From Stenotrophomonas sp. 169 (GTDB lineage Bacteria > Pseudomonadota > Gammaproteobacteria > Xanthomonadales > Xanthomonadaceae): 64,000 bases of DNA. Under the pieces are notes generated by a model. The model did no database searches, had not been told where the DNA came from, and was given only the letters and a program-made list of their open reading frames with translations. Below are positions 48,401 through 55,373 of the stretch, in pieces. A program made the position numbers and the translations under genes. The stretch lies in NCBI RefSeq assembly GCF_014621775.1, contig NZ_CP061204.1, forward strand, positions 3,678,501 through 3,742,500, read 5' to 3'. Each line of letters opens with the position of its first letter. The first letter of the stretch is position 1.

Positions 48401-49850
48401 AGACGTCGGCGGTATCGCAGTTGTTCGGTACGGCGGCTTCGCACAGGCGATACGTCAGCGTGGTGACGCCCGCAGCTGCCGTGGCCGGCACGGTGATTTC
48501 GCCGGTCGGCGCGATGCTGAAGCCCGCCGGCGGCGTGGCCAGCGTCAGTACGACCAGCGCCGGTGCAAAGGGGGCCCCGTTGAGCGTGTCGTTGCCCAGT
48601 ACAGACGGGGTAGTGCCGCCCGCGCCGGCAGCGAACGGCGCGGGGAACGCATCGTCGACGGCAAGCAGCTGGTTGGCATCCACCAGCACGCCGGCACCGG
48701 CGAAAGCGCAGACCGCCGCATCGGGTGCAGGCAGGCACACGCGGTATTCGAAGGACACGGGCGACAGGATTCCGCCCGTCGGGGCCAGGGTGAAGCTGCC
48801 ATCCGCGTTGAACACCAGACCCGCCGGCAGTGCGCTCGTGGCGGTATACACCGCATTCGGCGGGGCATTGTCATTGGTGACCACGGTACCGCTGAACGAC
48901 GGCGTGCCGGATGCCACGTTGTAGCTGTCGGACAGCGTCGACGGGGCGACCACGAAGGTGGCGCTGGCGGTGGCGCAGTTGCTCGGCGATACCCGTTCGC
49001 AGATCTGGTAATCCAGCGACGTGCGGCCGGCAGGCGCGCCACCGGGCACGGTGATCCGGCCGTCGCTGTCGATGCTGAATCCTGTCGGCGCCGCCGGCAG
49101 CGTGACGATCAGGTCCGCTGCCACGACCGCCGCCCCTCCCAGGGTGTCGTTGACCAGCACGCTGGAGGTGGTGCCGCCGGTGCTGGCGATCACGCCGGGA
49201 AATACGTCGGCGACGGCCACGATCGCGGCCGGCTGCACACTGATCACCGGCGTGGTGGCGCTGTTGTCGCCCGGCGTTGGATCGGTGGTGCCCGGCGGCA
49301 GGATCAGCGAGGCGGTGTTCGCCGGCACGGTTGCCGGGGTGGCAGAAGGCGCCGTGCCACTGACCACCAGCGTCACCGCGTCGCCGACGCCGATGTTCAC
49401 CTGCACGCTGATGCTGTTGCCGGTGCCGCTGGCGAGCGCGCATGACGAGGCCGGCGAGGCCGCCGTGCAGGTCCAGCTGACGTTGGTCAGCAGGACCGGC
49501 ACCGCATCGACCACGGTCACGCCCAGCGCGCTGGACGGGCCCTGGTTGTTGACCTGGATCTGGTACTGCACCGGCGCGCCCGCGGTCACGCTGGTCGGGC
49601 CGAGGATGCTCTTCGACAGGCTCAGCTGCGCCTGCAGAGCAAGCACGTTGCTGTCGGTGGCACTGTTGTTGCCCGGCACCAGATCGCCGATGTCGGCAGG
49701 CGGCGCCACGTTGGCGGTGTTGCTGAGCGGGCTCGGGTAGGACTGGGCGAACAACGTGGCCGGCAGCAGCATGGCGAGCAGGCACGCACCCCACCCTTTA
49801 CGGGCAAGCGGTACGGCGCGTTGCATGCGGTGCTCGACTGCCTTGGACAT
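36402..49850 (-). CDS. Giant secreted repeat protein with about 19 tandem Ig/cadherin-like units
   Basis: About 4482 residues. A signal peptide ends near LLPATLFAQ. A DUF11-like domain follows (LSLSKSILGPTSVTAGAPVQ), then about 19 units of about 185 residues. Each has two halves: one with SVLANDTLNG and YQVCEAAAPTNCDTA, one with GLVFNADGSFTYTPP and YQVCLPAPNAAVCGTA, each with a Cys pair seven or eight residues apart. The C-terminus carries a DUF11 domain (TKTAAKRSAQIGDLVRYTVT), an SdrD-B-like domain (VGTVFDDRNGNGIQEPGERG) and a degenerate OmpA-like segment (RGTARLAAGTATVLDKAAQA). ATG 49850 has AGGA upstream. It is probably a surface adhesin or filament; function is inferred. Confidence 0.85.
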   Translation of the reverse strand: MSKAVEHRMQRAVPLARKGWGACLLAMLLPATLFAQSYPSPLSNTANVAPPADIGDLVPGNNSATDSNVLALQAQLSLSKSILGPTSVTAGAPVQYQIQVNNQGPSSALGVTVVDAVPVLLTNVSWTCTAASPASSCALASGTGNSISVQVNIGVGDAVTLVVSGTAPSATPATVPANTASLILPPGTTDPTPGDNSATTPVISVQPAAIVAVADVFPGVIASTGGTTSSVLVNDTLGGAAVVAADLIVTLPAAPTGFSIDSDGRITVPGGAPAGRTSLDYQICERVSPSNCATASATFVVAPSTLSDSYNVASGTPSFSGTVVTNDNAPPNAVYTATSALPAGLVFNADGSFTLAPTGGILSPVSFEYRVCLPAPDAAVCAFAGAGVLVDANQLLAVDDAFPAPFAAGAGGTTPSVLGNDTLNGAPFAPALVVLTLATPPAGFSIAPTGEITVPATAAAGVTTLTYRLCEAAVPNNCDTADVSLIISPDAVDDSVATPGAGLPVSGNVADNDNVAAGSAFTVTTPPTRGTVVMDAFGVFTYTPGNGNTGPDQFVYQICLPAPNALVCDTATVNVQVAANAIDAVDDVITILVAASGGTTTSVLANDLLNGVGVAPAQVTVALQGAPADYSVNAAGQVVVAADAAAGAQTLTYRLCEVATPSNCDTATVQLVVAPSAAGENFSATAGVAFPGVLSGNDNPATGAVYNLLSGPTDGTATVAPDGSFSYTALPAYSGTDSFQYQVCLPAPNSAICATATASFVVTAAVIAANDDDFSSSPLTAAGGLTASVLTNDTINAAPVVPAQAAFALTGAAPVGFTLQPTGELSVPAGAQAGIVNLTYQVCEPGTTNCDTATITVLITPDAVDDVLSTNAGRPVSGNVAINDNAPAGSQFNVVAPAPAGLVFAADGSFTYTPPALFTGPTTFDYQVCLPAPQSTVCATATVTVNVNAGTLQANDDDFRSLILDANTGGTTNSLLANDTHNGAIPPDPSEVQLTLVGEPAGYVVNSNGTVTVPGGAAAGQVTFGYQVCEVALPSNCSSANVLLLLSPVANNDNFSTQAGIALNNSVAANDNVPAGSAYDVSGTAPAGLVFNADGSFIYTPPPGTQGAVTFAYQVCLPAPNTTVCTTATVTLNVNAGTLVANDDDFRATPVDPALGGSTASVLVNDSLDTATPPASSAVQLALLNAPAGYTLAADGTVNVAAGVVAGAVTLTYQLCEAALPSNCDTAQISLVVSPQALADAFSTPVGQLLAGTVGSNDNAPVGSVYSVTGIEPTGLSFSPDGSFLFNPPVNFTGAVNFDYQVCLPAPDSTRCSTASATISVNAGNLAALGDDFTATPLPPGGNTAQSVLANDSLNGVSPPAAASVTLQLVGAPAGYALTTDGLLQVPAAATAGVNVLTYQLCEAAAPANCASAQITVVVTPQASDDALSTQAGRLLNGSVGDNDNAPAGSQFRVTGVAPDGLLFNGNGTFTYAPPVGVASPVSFSYEVCLPAPYATLCSSANVSININAGTLVAADDDFSATPINPTLGGNTASVLVNDSLDGVSPPDPASVVVTLPAAPAGVSIGNDGVLTVAAGTPAGALTVTYQLCEAALPSNCDTASIRLVVSPQAVADAVSTQVGQAVSGNVGANDNSPANAQFVLTTANPAGLVFNADGSFVFTPPTGVVSPVTFGYQVCLPAPDAALCSGATVTLNVNDGALSAADDDFSGSALLPGSSTGSVLANDTLNAVTPPASADVLLSLVGAPAGYVINADGTIGIPAGTASGRVLLTYQVCEAAAPTNCDTAQVSLLLTPQPVDDVVSTPVGQAVSGTVGSNDNVPAGAAYAVVGAAPAGLVFNADGSFTFTPPVGVVSPVTFDYQVCLAAPDATVCGAATVTINVNNGALSAVADDFRGTPLLPGDSTATSVLANDTLNGATPPAAAAVVLSLVGAPAGYAINANGTISTPTGAVSGVVNLTYQVCEAAAPTNCDTAQVGLLLTPVPTPDALTVLAGQTVLGNAGSNDNVPPGAVFSVVGTAPAGLLFNADGSFSYAPPIGTSGVVSFDYRVCLPAPDSAVCGTSTVTLTINSGALLAASDDFSAAPLLPGATSAASVLANDALNGVSPAPANEVTLRLIGAPAGFAINADGTIAITLAAPSGAVSLDYELCEAAAPSNCQTASVAVVVVPAPVADVVSTLAGQAVTGNVGGNDTVPANAVFTVPGTAPDGLLFNADGSFTYTPPLGVASPVSFTYQVCLPAPNGTVCGTASVTINVNNGALDAVADDFSGTAILPGGSTPSVLANDTLNGVTPPAAASVVLSLVGAPAGYAINADGTLSVPSGALSGPVALTYQVCEAAAPTNCDSTDVSLLLTPVPSNDVVSTSAGQAVAGSVGSNDNVPADSVFSVVGAPPAGLVFNADGSLLFNPPTGVASPVTFDYRVCLPAPNGAVCGTASVSINVNNGALDAAVDDFTATALLPGASTSTSVLVNDTLNGVSPPAAGTVILSLVGAPAGYAINAAGFISTPVGATPGAVNLTYQLCEAAAPANCDTALVTLVLAPAPAADTVSVAAGQSTSGNVGSNDNVPAGAQFSVTGITPAGLVFNADGSYTYTPPVGVVSPVGFTYQVCLPAPYAAVCGTASVTINVNTGTLAAANDDFSGTPLVPGGSTASVLANDALNGVSPPLASDVLLSLVGAPAGYAINADGTIATQGGTPAGAVTLTYQICEAAAPANCDTATASLLLTPVPVADLVSTLAGQAVSGSVGDNDNAPAGSLFSVVGTPPTGLLFNTDGSFTYTPPAGITGPVSFSYQVCLPAPNATTCGIASVTINVNNGALDALADDFSAVAVLPGGSTPSVLGNDTLNGVTPPAAASVLLSLVGAPAGYVINADGTVGVPAGTLSGPVTLTYQLCEAAAPGNCDSAQISLLVTPDPANDVVSTPAGQPMVSNVGSNDNVPVGAVFSVTGSAPAGLVFNPDGSFSYSPPAGTTGPVSISYQVCLPAPNGAVCGNAILVINVNNGALAAQADDFSGTPLLPGATTAASVLANDTLNGVSPPAAATVTMSLVGAPAGYAINPDGTLVTPSGTVSGRVTLTYQVCEVAAPSNCDTATVSLLLTPAPAADSVSVAAGQTTSGNVGSNDNVPAGSLFSVVGTLPAGLALNADGSYSYTPPAGTTGPVGFTYQVCLPAPNGSVCGTATVTITVGVGTFVAGNDDFSSASFVPGGSTPSVLLNDALNGVTPPPASSVVLSLVGAPAGYVISADGMIGTPLAAPSGAVSLTYRVCEAAAPANCATANVVLVLTPVPVADVVSTLVGQPVTGNVGSNDNVPPGSSFSIVGATPPGLVLNGDGSFSYTPPAGSSGPVGFSYQVCLPAPYAATCGIATVTINVNTGTLLAADDDFSASPLLPGAVTASVLANDALNGVAPPAPASVQLSLVGAPAGFVINPDGTVTVPVAALAGATTLSYQVCEAAASGNCASAIIRLVVTPVPLPDVVSTPAGQPVSGNVGSNDSMPPGATYSIPGATPPGLVFNADGSFTYTPPAGTTGQVGFTYQVCLPAPNAAVCGTAAVTLNLNTGTLSAQADDFTGAPLTPGSSTPSVLGNDTLNGTTPPASAAVVLSLVGAPAGYVIAADGTITLPTGTLSGPVTLTYQVCEAAAPGNCDSATVSLLLVPAPAADSVSAAAGQTASGNVGNNDNVPPGSSFSLVGAAPPGLLFNADGSFSYTPPPGTSGTVGFTYQVCLPAPHGTVCGTATASMTVASNVVLAVNDDFSSTPVDPSVGGTIARSVLENDTWNGAAPPPVGSVTATLVGATPGYTMNNQGQLMVAPGVQPGQVQLSYQLCENGVPGNCSTAIITVLVQGPVGALLAVDDTAGPLPAGQGATNLLNVLGNDTFNTAVLDPAQVTFAPVATAALSFTADGGLNVAAGLSPGSYSTTYTICLVDQPTVCDTGTVSVTVVVSTDRVVALDDLIEMPQNGVVEIDVLGNDRMDGTPIDPDAVVLSITSPPPYGTAEVMARARIRFAVLANFAGQQSFDYSVCEATDASQCADATVNVMVEQNVLALADDVVTTEASDPMAIDVMANDSARMAVLDPASLQMVVAPNAGTAWCGNGNCTYTPTAGFFGTDSFRYRLCDVSIPTPMCAEANVAVTVAGQQATLRLTKTAAKRSAQIGDLVRYTVTIDNVGDVDANGATLLDTLPPGFSFVSGGFSVRDADNAARTSGVQPLRIDGIDIAVGESATVVYYLRVGAGTGTGLHTNRITAIDGQNRSIGNIASADVDITADPLLDESLIVGTVFDDRNGNGIQEPGERGIPGVRVAAVEGLLMETDAFGRYHLVGIQGGGARGRNFILKVDPSTVPAGARFTSPNPLVRRITPGVPVRFDFGVVMPAGEIAVQPAHASGAVIELGDGLFERGTARLAAGTATVLDKAAQALTARGGGRLLIVAAPDQQALARQRAQILGAAISGRLATDVAAAARIDVVSPGDERVLHSLRLDDPPAAAGTRGEGR
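37900..49400 (-). repeat. Tandem 555-560-bp coding repeats in the giant gene
   Basis: A near-identical motif (GTTGTCGTTGCTGCCGACG and variants, plus strand) recurs every 555-560 bases, for example near 39400, 39950, 40505, 41060, 42170, 42730 and 44400. Nineteen CLPAP-type half-units can be counted in the protein. Central copies are much more alike than those at either end, which suggests duplication and gene conversion in the middle of the array. Limits are approximate. Confidence 0.8.
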
Positions 49851-49965
49851 GCCCTGTTCCTCGCCTGCTGCGGGTCGCATCACGGCGATGCATTCCCGTC
49901 GTTCCGTCGTCAGTGCCGGCAACACGCGATGGGCTGCGCGCCGGTCGGGGTAAGGCACCCGCGCG

Positions 49966-52122
49966 TCAGTACGCGGCGGGGTTGCTGCTGAAGATCACCG
50001 GGACGTTGATCGTGGCCTGCCCGCCATCGATCAGATCGACACCGACGCTGATGCTGTTGTCGCCCACTGCCCCGCCACTGGCCACGGCGCAGGCGCTGCC
50101 CGCACTGGCGCTGCAGGTCCAGGCGGCGCTCAAGGTCGCTCCGTTGGGCAGGGTGTCGTTGACCACCGCAGCGGTCACTGCGTCGGGGCCGCCGTTGGTC
50201 ACCACAAGGGTGTACGTCGCGGTGCCACCAGGCGTGTACGTGCCACTGCCGTCGGTCTTGGTGATCGATAGATCCGCTCGGCGCGTGCGGTTGACGATGC
50301 GGCATACCAGCGCGACGGGCACGGCGCTCACGGCCGGCGCCTGCAGGGTGAAGCTGTTGCCGGTGCCCGAGCTGACGACCGTGCCGTCCTGGTTGGCGCA
50401 CTGCCACGTGCTGGCATAGCGCTCCAGGGTGGTGCCCGCCGCTGCGGTTTCCGCCATTGCGTAGGTGCCGCCCGGCACGGTCACCACGGCAGCGGTGGCC
50501 CCGTTGTTACCGACGTCGTTCGCCGTGCCTACCGTGCCGCCGTTGTAGGTGATGGCCAAGTTGAAGCGGCCGGTGTCACTGGTGGGCTGCAGTTCCTTCA
50601 CCAGCTGCAGCGTGGCGGCGCAAGCCTGCGTCACCCCTTCCACGGTGAACACGGCCTGGCCGATGCGGATACCGAGCAGGCCCAGCAGGTTGTCGACCAG
50701 TCCACCCAGCAGGGTCGTCAACACCGGCGTGACCAGCGTGTTCACCGCCGTGCGGATCGGCTGCAGCAGGGTGCTGACCAGCGTGCTGACCAGGTCGTTG
50801 ATCGGCAACGGCAACGGCAGCGCACCCAGTAATGTCACCACCGGGGTGCCGCTGGTGACCTGGATGTTGAGCGAGTTGACCAGGGTGGACACCATCGTTG
50901 CCGCGCTGACGGTACCGGCGGCGAGCGTGCGCGTCTGTGGGTAGGGGCCGGTGAAACTCGCCGCCTGCAGGCCGGGCGTGGCCGTGGCGAAGCCGCGGAT
51001 GCTGACGGCCAGCGGCACCGATACGTCGGCGACGGGAATGTTGAGCAGCGTGGTGATGCGCACGGTGACATTGAGTGAGGTAAGCGTCGCTGGCGTCAGC
51101 GCGCTTTCGGTCAGCACGGTCGACCGGTTGAAGAACGTGGCATCGCTGATCTGTCCGACGTACAGGTTCACCAGTCCCGGGCGCGCCTGCAGGGTCACCG
51201 CATTGGCCACCAGGTTGACCGCTGAGATGCTGCCCTCGGCGCGGGCGATGTCCGCGTATACCTGCAGGTGCAGCACGCTGGCACTGATGTTGGCGTTGGA
51301 TACTTTGACCAGGCCCAGCACGTTGAGGTTGTTGAGCAGCCCCGTCAGCGCCGCCGTGTTCAGACCCTGCGCCAGGTCGAGGTCCAGCTTCACCCGGATC
51401 GCCGCACTGTGGAACGCGCTGCCCAGTGGCCCGCAGGTATAGACCGGGCGCTCCACCACCTGCAGCCACAGGCGCACGTTGGCCAGGCCGGTGAGCCCCA
51501 GCGCCGCGGTGTTCACCGTGATCGGCGTCGGCGTGGTCAACACGTTGCGGAAGTTGTACAGCTGCACGCTGCCGGTGAGCAGGTCGAGCACGTTGAGCCT
51601 GACCGTGGTCAGCGAACCGGTGGGGAGTGCGATCTCCAGCAGATCCCCCAGCCGGATCGTGCCGGTGGCACCGGCTACGCCGAGTGGCAACGCGTTGAGG
51701 ATATTGGCGGCCAGCGCCTGATTGTCGGCCTGCAGCACGGCCACCATCGCGGCGCGCAACGTACCGAGGCTGATCGCGGTGTTCAGCACCTGGCTGGGGT
51801 CGCTGACGACCACGCCGCCGTTGAGCTGGGTGATCAGCGCATTGAGGTTGATGTTGGCACCGGCCAGGCTGTTCCAGTCGGCGGCAGTCAGGTTGAGGGT
51901 GGTGCCCGGCAGCAGCGCGCCGAACAGCAGGTTGAGGATCGGGCTCTGGGTGGAATCCACCGATGCCAACCGCGGGCCGGCGCTGACGCAGGCACCGGCG
52001 GTACAGGCCGTGGTCGCTTGGGCATGGGCGCGGCCCAGGCAACCCAGCACCATCAACACCGTCAGCAACACCAGCGCGGGCAAGCGTAATGACGGTAGTT
52101 TCACGGCCTTCACATTAACCAT
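49966..52122 (-). CDS. Secreted DUF11-domain surface protein
   Basis: The 718-residue product has a signal peptide ending near GRAHAQA. Residues about 50-520 form a long Leu/Asn/Val/Thr-rich beta region (ILNLLFGALLPGTTLNLTAA) with no named domain. The C-terminus has a prealbumin-like segment (TAAVVTVPGGTYAMAETAAA) and a DUF11 domain (ADLSITKTDGSGTYTPGGTA, VNDTLPNGATLSAAWTC). ATG 52122 has AAGGGA upstream. It is the first gene of a leftward set of three, 115 bases ahead of the giant repeat gene. It is probably an exported surface or fibre component. Confidence 0.8.
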   Translation of the reverse strand: MVNVKAVKLPSLRLPALVLLTVLMVLGCLGRAHAQATTACTAGACVSAGPRLASVDSTQSPILNLLFGALLPGTTLNLTAADWNSLAGANINLNALITQLNGGVVVSDPSQVLNTAISLGTLRAAMVAVLQADNQALAANILNALPLGVAGATGTIRLGDLLEIALPTGSLTTVRLNVLDLLTGSVQLYNFRNVLTTPTPITVNTAALGLTGLANVRLWLQVVERPVYTCGPLGSAFHSAAIRVKLDLDLAQGLNTAALTGLLNNLNVLGLVKVSNANISASVLHLQVYADIARAEGSISAVNLVANAVTLQARPGLVNLYVGQISDATFFNRSTVLTESALTPATLTSLNVTVRITTLLNIPVADVSVPLAVSIRGFATATPGLQAASFTGPYPQTRTLAAGTVSAATMVSTLVNSLNIQVTSGTPVVTLLGALPLPLPINDLVSTLVSTLLQPIRTAVNTLVTPVLTTLLGGLVDNLLGLLGIRIGQAVFTVEGVTQACAATLQLVKELQPTSDTGRFNLAITYNGGTVGTANDVGNNGATAAVVTVPGGTYAMAETAAAGTTLERYASTWQCANQDGTVVSSGTGNSFTLQAPAVSAVPVALVCRIVNRTRRADLSITKTDGSGTYTPGGTATYTLVVTNGGPDAVTAAVVNDTLPNGATLSAAWTCSASAGSACAVASGGAVGDNSISVGVDLIDGGQATINVPVIFSSNPAAY

Positions 52123-52431
52123 TCCCTTGCCCCCCACATTGCTTCAGGCAGTACCTGATCGCGGCGGCGGAATTACTCCGTCACCTGAACTGATGCACTG
52201 CTGTCCGGTTTTTCCCCGGGATTACGTTTAGGCCCGGTTCGGAGTGATTAATGCGGGACGCGGCGAAACCGTCAAATGGGAGGATGTGAAAGTAGAGGGC
52301 AGTAACGCTGACCTGCAGTCCAAGGGAAGGTCGGCACGGTTGCTACATAAGCGCCCGACAGCGTTTCTGTACCGCCGAAAAAAGAATCACTTCCCGGTAA
52401 GCTGTGCTTACCACGACATGGAGAGGTGGGA
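52123..52431. other. Divergent promoter region
   Basis: About 300 bases separate the leftward surface-protein operon from the rightward XRE-type gene. The composition is more AT-rich than the flanking genes. Promoters for both directions are expected here, but I cannot assign -35 and -10 boxes with confidence. Confidence 0.4.
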
Positions 52432-52791
52432 ATGAAGGAGATGTGCGACAGGATCCGGCGCTCACGACTTACTGCCGGCTTATCCCAATCACAGCTGGCG
52501 CAGGAAACCGGCGTCCGCCGGAGCGCCGTTGCGCAGTGGGAACGTGAGGGCGGAACGTGCCCAAGTGTGACCCATTTGGCACAAATTGCAATTGTGACGC
52601 AGGTCCATTTTGAGTGGTTGGCAACGGGGCGAGGACCGGGTAGACCACAGGATGGAAACGATCTGCCGATACCGGAGATAACACCCGCCGAGCGCGTTCC
52701 TCACGAGGCCGAGATTCTCTGCCTGTTGCGGAAAATGACGCCGCGAAAACGTAAAGTGGCGCGCGCGATAATCGAAATGCTGGAGGACTGA
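52432..52791 (+). CDS. XRE-family helix-turn-helix regulator
   Basis: The 119-residue product has an N-terminal XRE/Cro-type helix-turn-helix (RIRRSRLTAGLSQSQLAQET, then GVRRSAVAQWEREGG). The C-terminal half is short and charged, with no known effector domain. ATG 52432 is chosen because GAGAGG lies five bases upstream. It is divergent from the three-gene surface-protein locus, so it may regulate it; no operator was identified. Confidence 0.85.
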   Translation: MKEMCDRIRRSRLTAGLSQSQLAQETGVRRSAVAQWEREGGTCPSVTHLAQIAIVTQVHFEWLATGRGPGRPQDGNDLPIPEITPAERVPHEAEILCLLRKMTPRKRKVARAIIEMLED

Positions 52792-52826
52792 TCGACCGCG
52801 TGACGACTCACGGTCATCACTCACCT

Positions 52827-53552
52827 TCATCCGCCAACGGCTGCACTCATCGCGCTGGCCGGTGGCAGCGACCAGTCGATCGGCGCCTGCCCCCGGCGCT
52901 GCAGATAGTCGTTGGCGGCGGAAAAATGCCCGCAGCCGATGAAGCCGCGGTGCGCCGACAGCGGCGAGGGATGCGGGGCTTTCAGGACGCGGTGACGGGC
53001 GGTGTCGATGACCTTGCCTTTCTGCTGCGCATAGGCGCCCCAGAGCATGAACACCAGACCGTCGCGCTCCCGGTTCAAGGTCTCCACCACATGGTCGGTA
53101 AAACCTTCCCAGCCGCGCTTCTGATGCGCACCGGCACTGCCCTCTTCCACCGTCAACACCGCATTGAGCAGCAGCACGCCCTGACGGGCCCACGGCAGCA
53201 GGCAGCCATGGTCCGGCCGCGGCAGTTCCAGGTCGCGCTCGATCTCTTTGTAGATGTTGAGCAGCGAGGGCGGCACCGGCACGCCGGGCTGCACCGAGAA
53301 GCTCAGGCCATGCGCCTGGCCACGGCCGTGGTACGGGTCCTGGCCGAGGATCACCACCTTGGTCGCATCGAATGGCGTGGCGTCGAAGGCGGCAAAGATC
53401 TGCGGGCCCGGCGGAAAGACTGCGGCGCCTGCCGCCTTGCGCTGGCGCAGGAAGGCGGACAGTTCGCGCATCTGCGGCTGCAGCAACCAATCGCCCACGT
53501 GCGCTTTCCAGCTCGCTTCCAGCTGGATGGAGGGGAGTACGACGTCGTTCAT
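52827..53552 (-). CDS. ung: Uracil-DNA glycosylase
   Basis: The 241-residue product is a family 1 uracil-DNA glycosylase that removes uracil from DNA in base excision repair. The water-activating loop [18 protein letters not shown], with its catalytic Asp and following His, is intact, as are [16 protein letters not shown] and the minor-groove loop [11 protein letters not shown] with the catalytic His. Length is normal. Its start overlaps the stop codon of the response-regulator gene by one base (TAATG), so the two are coupled. Confidence 0.97.
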   Translation of the reverse strand: MNDVVLPSIQLEASWKAHVGDWLLQPQMRELSAFLRQRKAAGAAVFPPGPQIFAAFDATPFDATKVVILGQDPYHGRGQAHGLSFSVQPGVPVPPSLLNIYKEIERDLELPRPDHGCLLPWARQGVLLLNAVLTVEEGSAGAHQKRGWEGFTDHVVETLNRERDGLVFMLWGAYAQQKGKVIDTARHRVLKAPHPSPLSAHRGFIGCGHFSAANDYLQRRGQAPIDWSLPPASAMSAAVGG

Positions 53553-54391
53553 TACATTACCGATCGGGGGTTCAGTCGGGACAGCCGCAACTGGAACAAT
53601 ACCTTCGTCACCAGCAGGCGTTCTTCGATGGGCTTAAGCACCAGGTCGTTCGCACCAGCCTGCAACAGCACGCTCTGGTTGAGTGGATTGCCATCCCCGG
53701 TCATCACCAGCACCGGCAGCCGGCGCTTGCTGTAACCGAAATCCACGCGCACGCGCTCCACCAGGTCGCGGCCACTGAGCTCGCCCTTCAAGGTGACATC
53801 GGTCAGCACCAGATCGATCCGGTGCTGGTTGCGGCCGAGGGATTCGGCGGTCAGCAGGGTGACCGCTTCTTCGGCGGTCATCACGTGCAGCACGTTGAGC
53901 TGCTGCCTTTCCAGCATGCGCTTGGTGGCCTCGGCCACGACCCGGCTGTCTTCCACGTACAACAGCGTGGCGCCGGGAATGATCGCCGGTTGCACATAGC
54001 CGCGGATGAAGGCGGCCAGCGCCTCGTGGCCCAGCGACTTGTCGAAATAATCGGTGATGTAGTCGGTGAAACGGCGCTGCTCCAGGTGTACCTGTGCTTC
54101 GCCGGAGACCACGATCACCGGCACGTACGCCTGGCCGGCGGATTCGCGCACCATCTTCGCCAGCGCCAGGCCATCGCCATCGGGCAGCGACAAGGACGTG
54201 GTGACCAGGTTGACCGGTCCCTCCAGCAGGGCCCGGCGGGCGTCTTCGATGCCGGCACAGCCCACCACCTGCACGCCGGGCAGGTCGCGCTGCAGCACGT
54301 CACCGATCAGCTTGCGGACCAGCCGCGATCCGTCGACCACCATGACCCGGGTGGCATCGTCGTGCAGGTGTTTGAGGGCGTGCTTGAGCAT
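53552..54391 (-). CDS. Double-receiver response regulator
   Basis: The 279-residue product has two receiver domains and no output domain. In the first (about residues 14-133) the acidic pair is Asp20-Gly21 and the phosphorylation site is Ser66 ([11 protein letters not shown]), so it probably cannot be phosphorylated in the usual way. The second (about 141-270) has the full set: VEDS, Asp198 in [10 protein letters not shown], Thr231 in VLVMTGDG and Lys253 in LVLKP. It is coupled to ung and follows ftsX by seven bases. The partner kinase is not in the window. The second domain probably acts through protein contacts. Confidence 0.88.
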   Translation of the reverse strand: MLKHALKHLHDDATRVMVVDGSRLVRKLIGDVLQRDLPGVQVVGCAGIEDARRALLEGPVNLVTTSLSLPDGDGLALAKMVRESAGQAYVPVIVVSGEAQVHLEQRRFTDYITDYFDKSLGHEALAAFIRGYVQPAIIPGATLLYVEDSRVVAEATKRMLERQQLNVLHVMTAEEAVTLLTAESLGRNQHRIDLVLTDVTLKGELSGRDLVERVRVDFGYSKRRLPVLVMTGDGNPLNQSVLLQAGANDLVLKPIEERLLVTKVLFQLRLSRLNPRSVM

Positions 54392-54398
54392 GCCGGTC

Positions 54399-55373
54399 TC
54401 AGGTTTCAGTGGGGCGCGTCTGGCGCAGGAAATGTCCGGTGACCAGCCATGCCCCCAGCCAGCCGACCAGCACGATGGCCAGCAGCACCACCGAGGAATG
54501 CAGCAGGTCCAGCCCCTTCAGCGCGAACGGACTGGCATAACTCTGCGACAGCTGGGACAGCGGGCCGGACAGTGCCGCGCCGGCACCGGCGATCAGGCCC
54601 AGCGCGACCAGACCCGCCCCCAACCCGTACCAGGCCCCCAGATACAGGAAGGGGCGGCGGATGAAGCCATCGCTGGCGCCGAGCAGCTGCAGCACGCCGA
54701 TCTCCTCGCGCCGCGCCTGGATATCCAACCGCACCGTGTTGCCGACCACCAGCACCGCACCAAGTCCGAGCACCAGGGACAACACCTGCACCAGCCGCGC
54801 GCCGAAGGCCAGCCAGGCATCCAGGCGCGTGCGCCAGAGCGCGTCATGCTGCACCAGGTCGGCCTGCGGCAGCGTGCCCAACGCACGCGCCAGGCGGGCA
54901 TCGTCCGTCGCCGCTGCCGGCGTCACCACCAGCAGGCTGGGCAAGGGATTGGACTGCAGCGCATCGATCGCTTCGCCGAGCCCGGCGTTCTCGCGCAGTT
55001 CTTCCAGCCCCTCGTCAGGGGTACGCAACTGCACCGCCTGCACGTCATCGCGGGCACGCAGTTCCGTGGCCAGCGCCTCGGCCGTCGCACCGTCCAGCTC
55101 GGCTTTCAGGAACAGATTGATGTCGCGCGATTGCTGCACGCTGCCGGTGAAGTGCTTGAGGTTGTCCAGGGCGATGGACAGGCCGAGCGGCAGGGCCAGC
55201 GCCAGCGCCATCACCATTACGGTGAGCAGCGTCGACCACGGCTTGCGGAAGGCGCGGCCCAGGCTGAAGACGATGCTGTGCATGTGGTGCTGCCACCAGA
55301 TGCCGACGCGCGAGGGAGCGGCCGCCGGCGCATTGGCCTTGCGCTCGGTCGAGGGGGATGTATCGGTGCTCAT
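54399..55373 (-). CDS. ftsX: Cell division protein FtsX
   Basis: The 324-residue inner-membrane protein is the permease-like partner of FtsE. The ABC-transporter-like complex FtsEX activates cell wall hydrolases at the division site. It has a cytoplasmic N-terminus, a first transmembrane segment (LLTVMVMALALALPLGLSIA), a periplasmic loop (LFLKAELDGATAEALATELR) and three C-terminal segments, with the family motif TVRLDIQARREEIGVLQLLG before them. Its start overlaps the ftsE stop by ATGA. Confidence 0.96.
   Translation of the reverse strand: MSTDTSPSTERKANAPAAAPSRVGIWWQHHMHSIVFSLGRAFRKPWSTLLTVMVMALALALPLGLSIALDNLKHFTGSVQQSRDINLFLKAELDGATAEALATELRARDDVQAVQLRTPDEGLEELRENAGLGEAIDALQSNPLPSLLVVTPAAATDDARLARALGTLPQADLVQHDALWRTRLDAWLAFGARLVQVLSLVLGLGAVLVVGNTVRLDIQARREEIGVLQLLGASDGFIRRPFLYLGAWYGLGAGLVALGLIAGAGAALSGPLSQLSQSYASPFALKGLDLLHSSVVLLAIVLVGWLGAWLVTGHFLRQTRPTET

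Noticed and set aside
38409..49445. Very long open frames on the plus strand opposite the giant repeat gene
   Set aside because: They mirror the repeat period of the real gene, have an Arg/Gly/His-rich composition, and lack signal, domain or ribosome binding site. They are a by-product of high GC and repeated codons.
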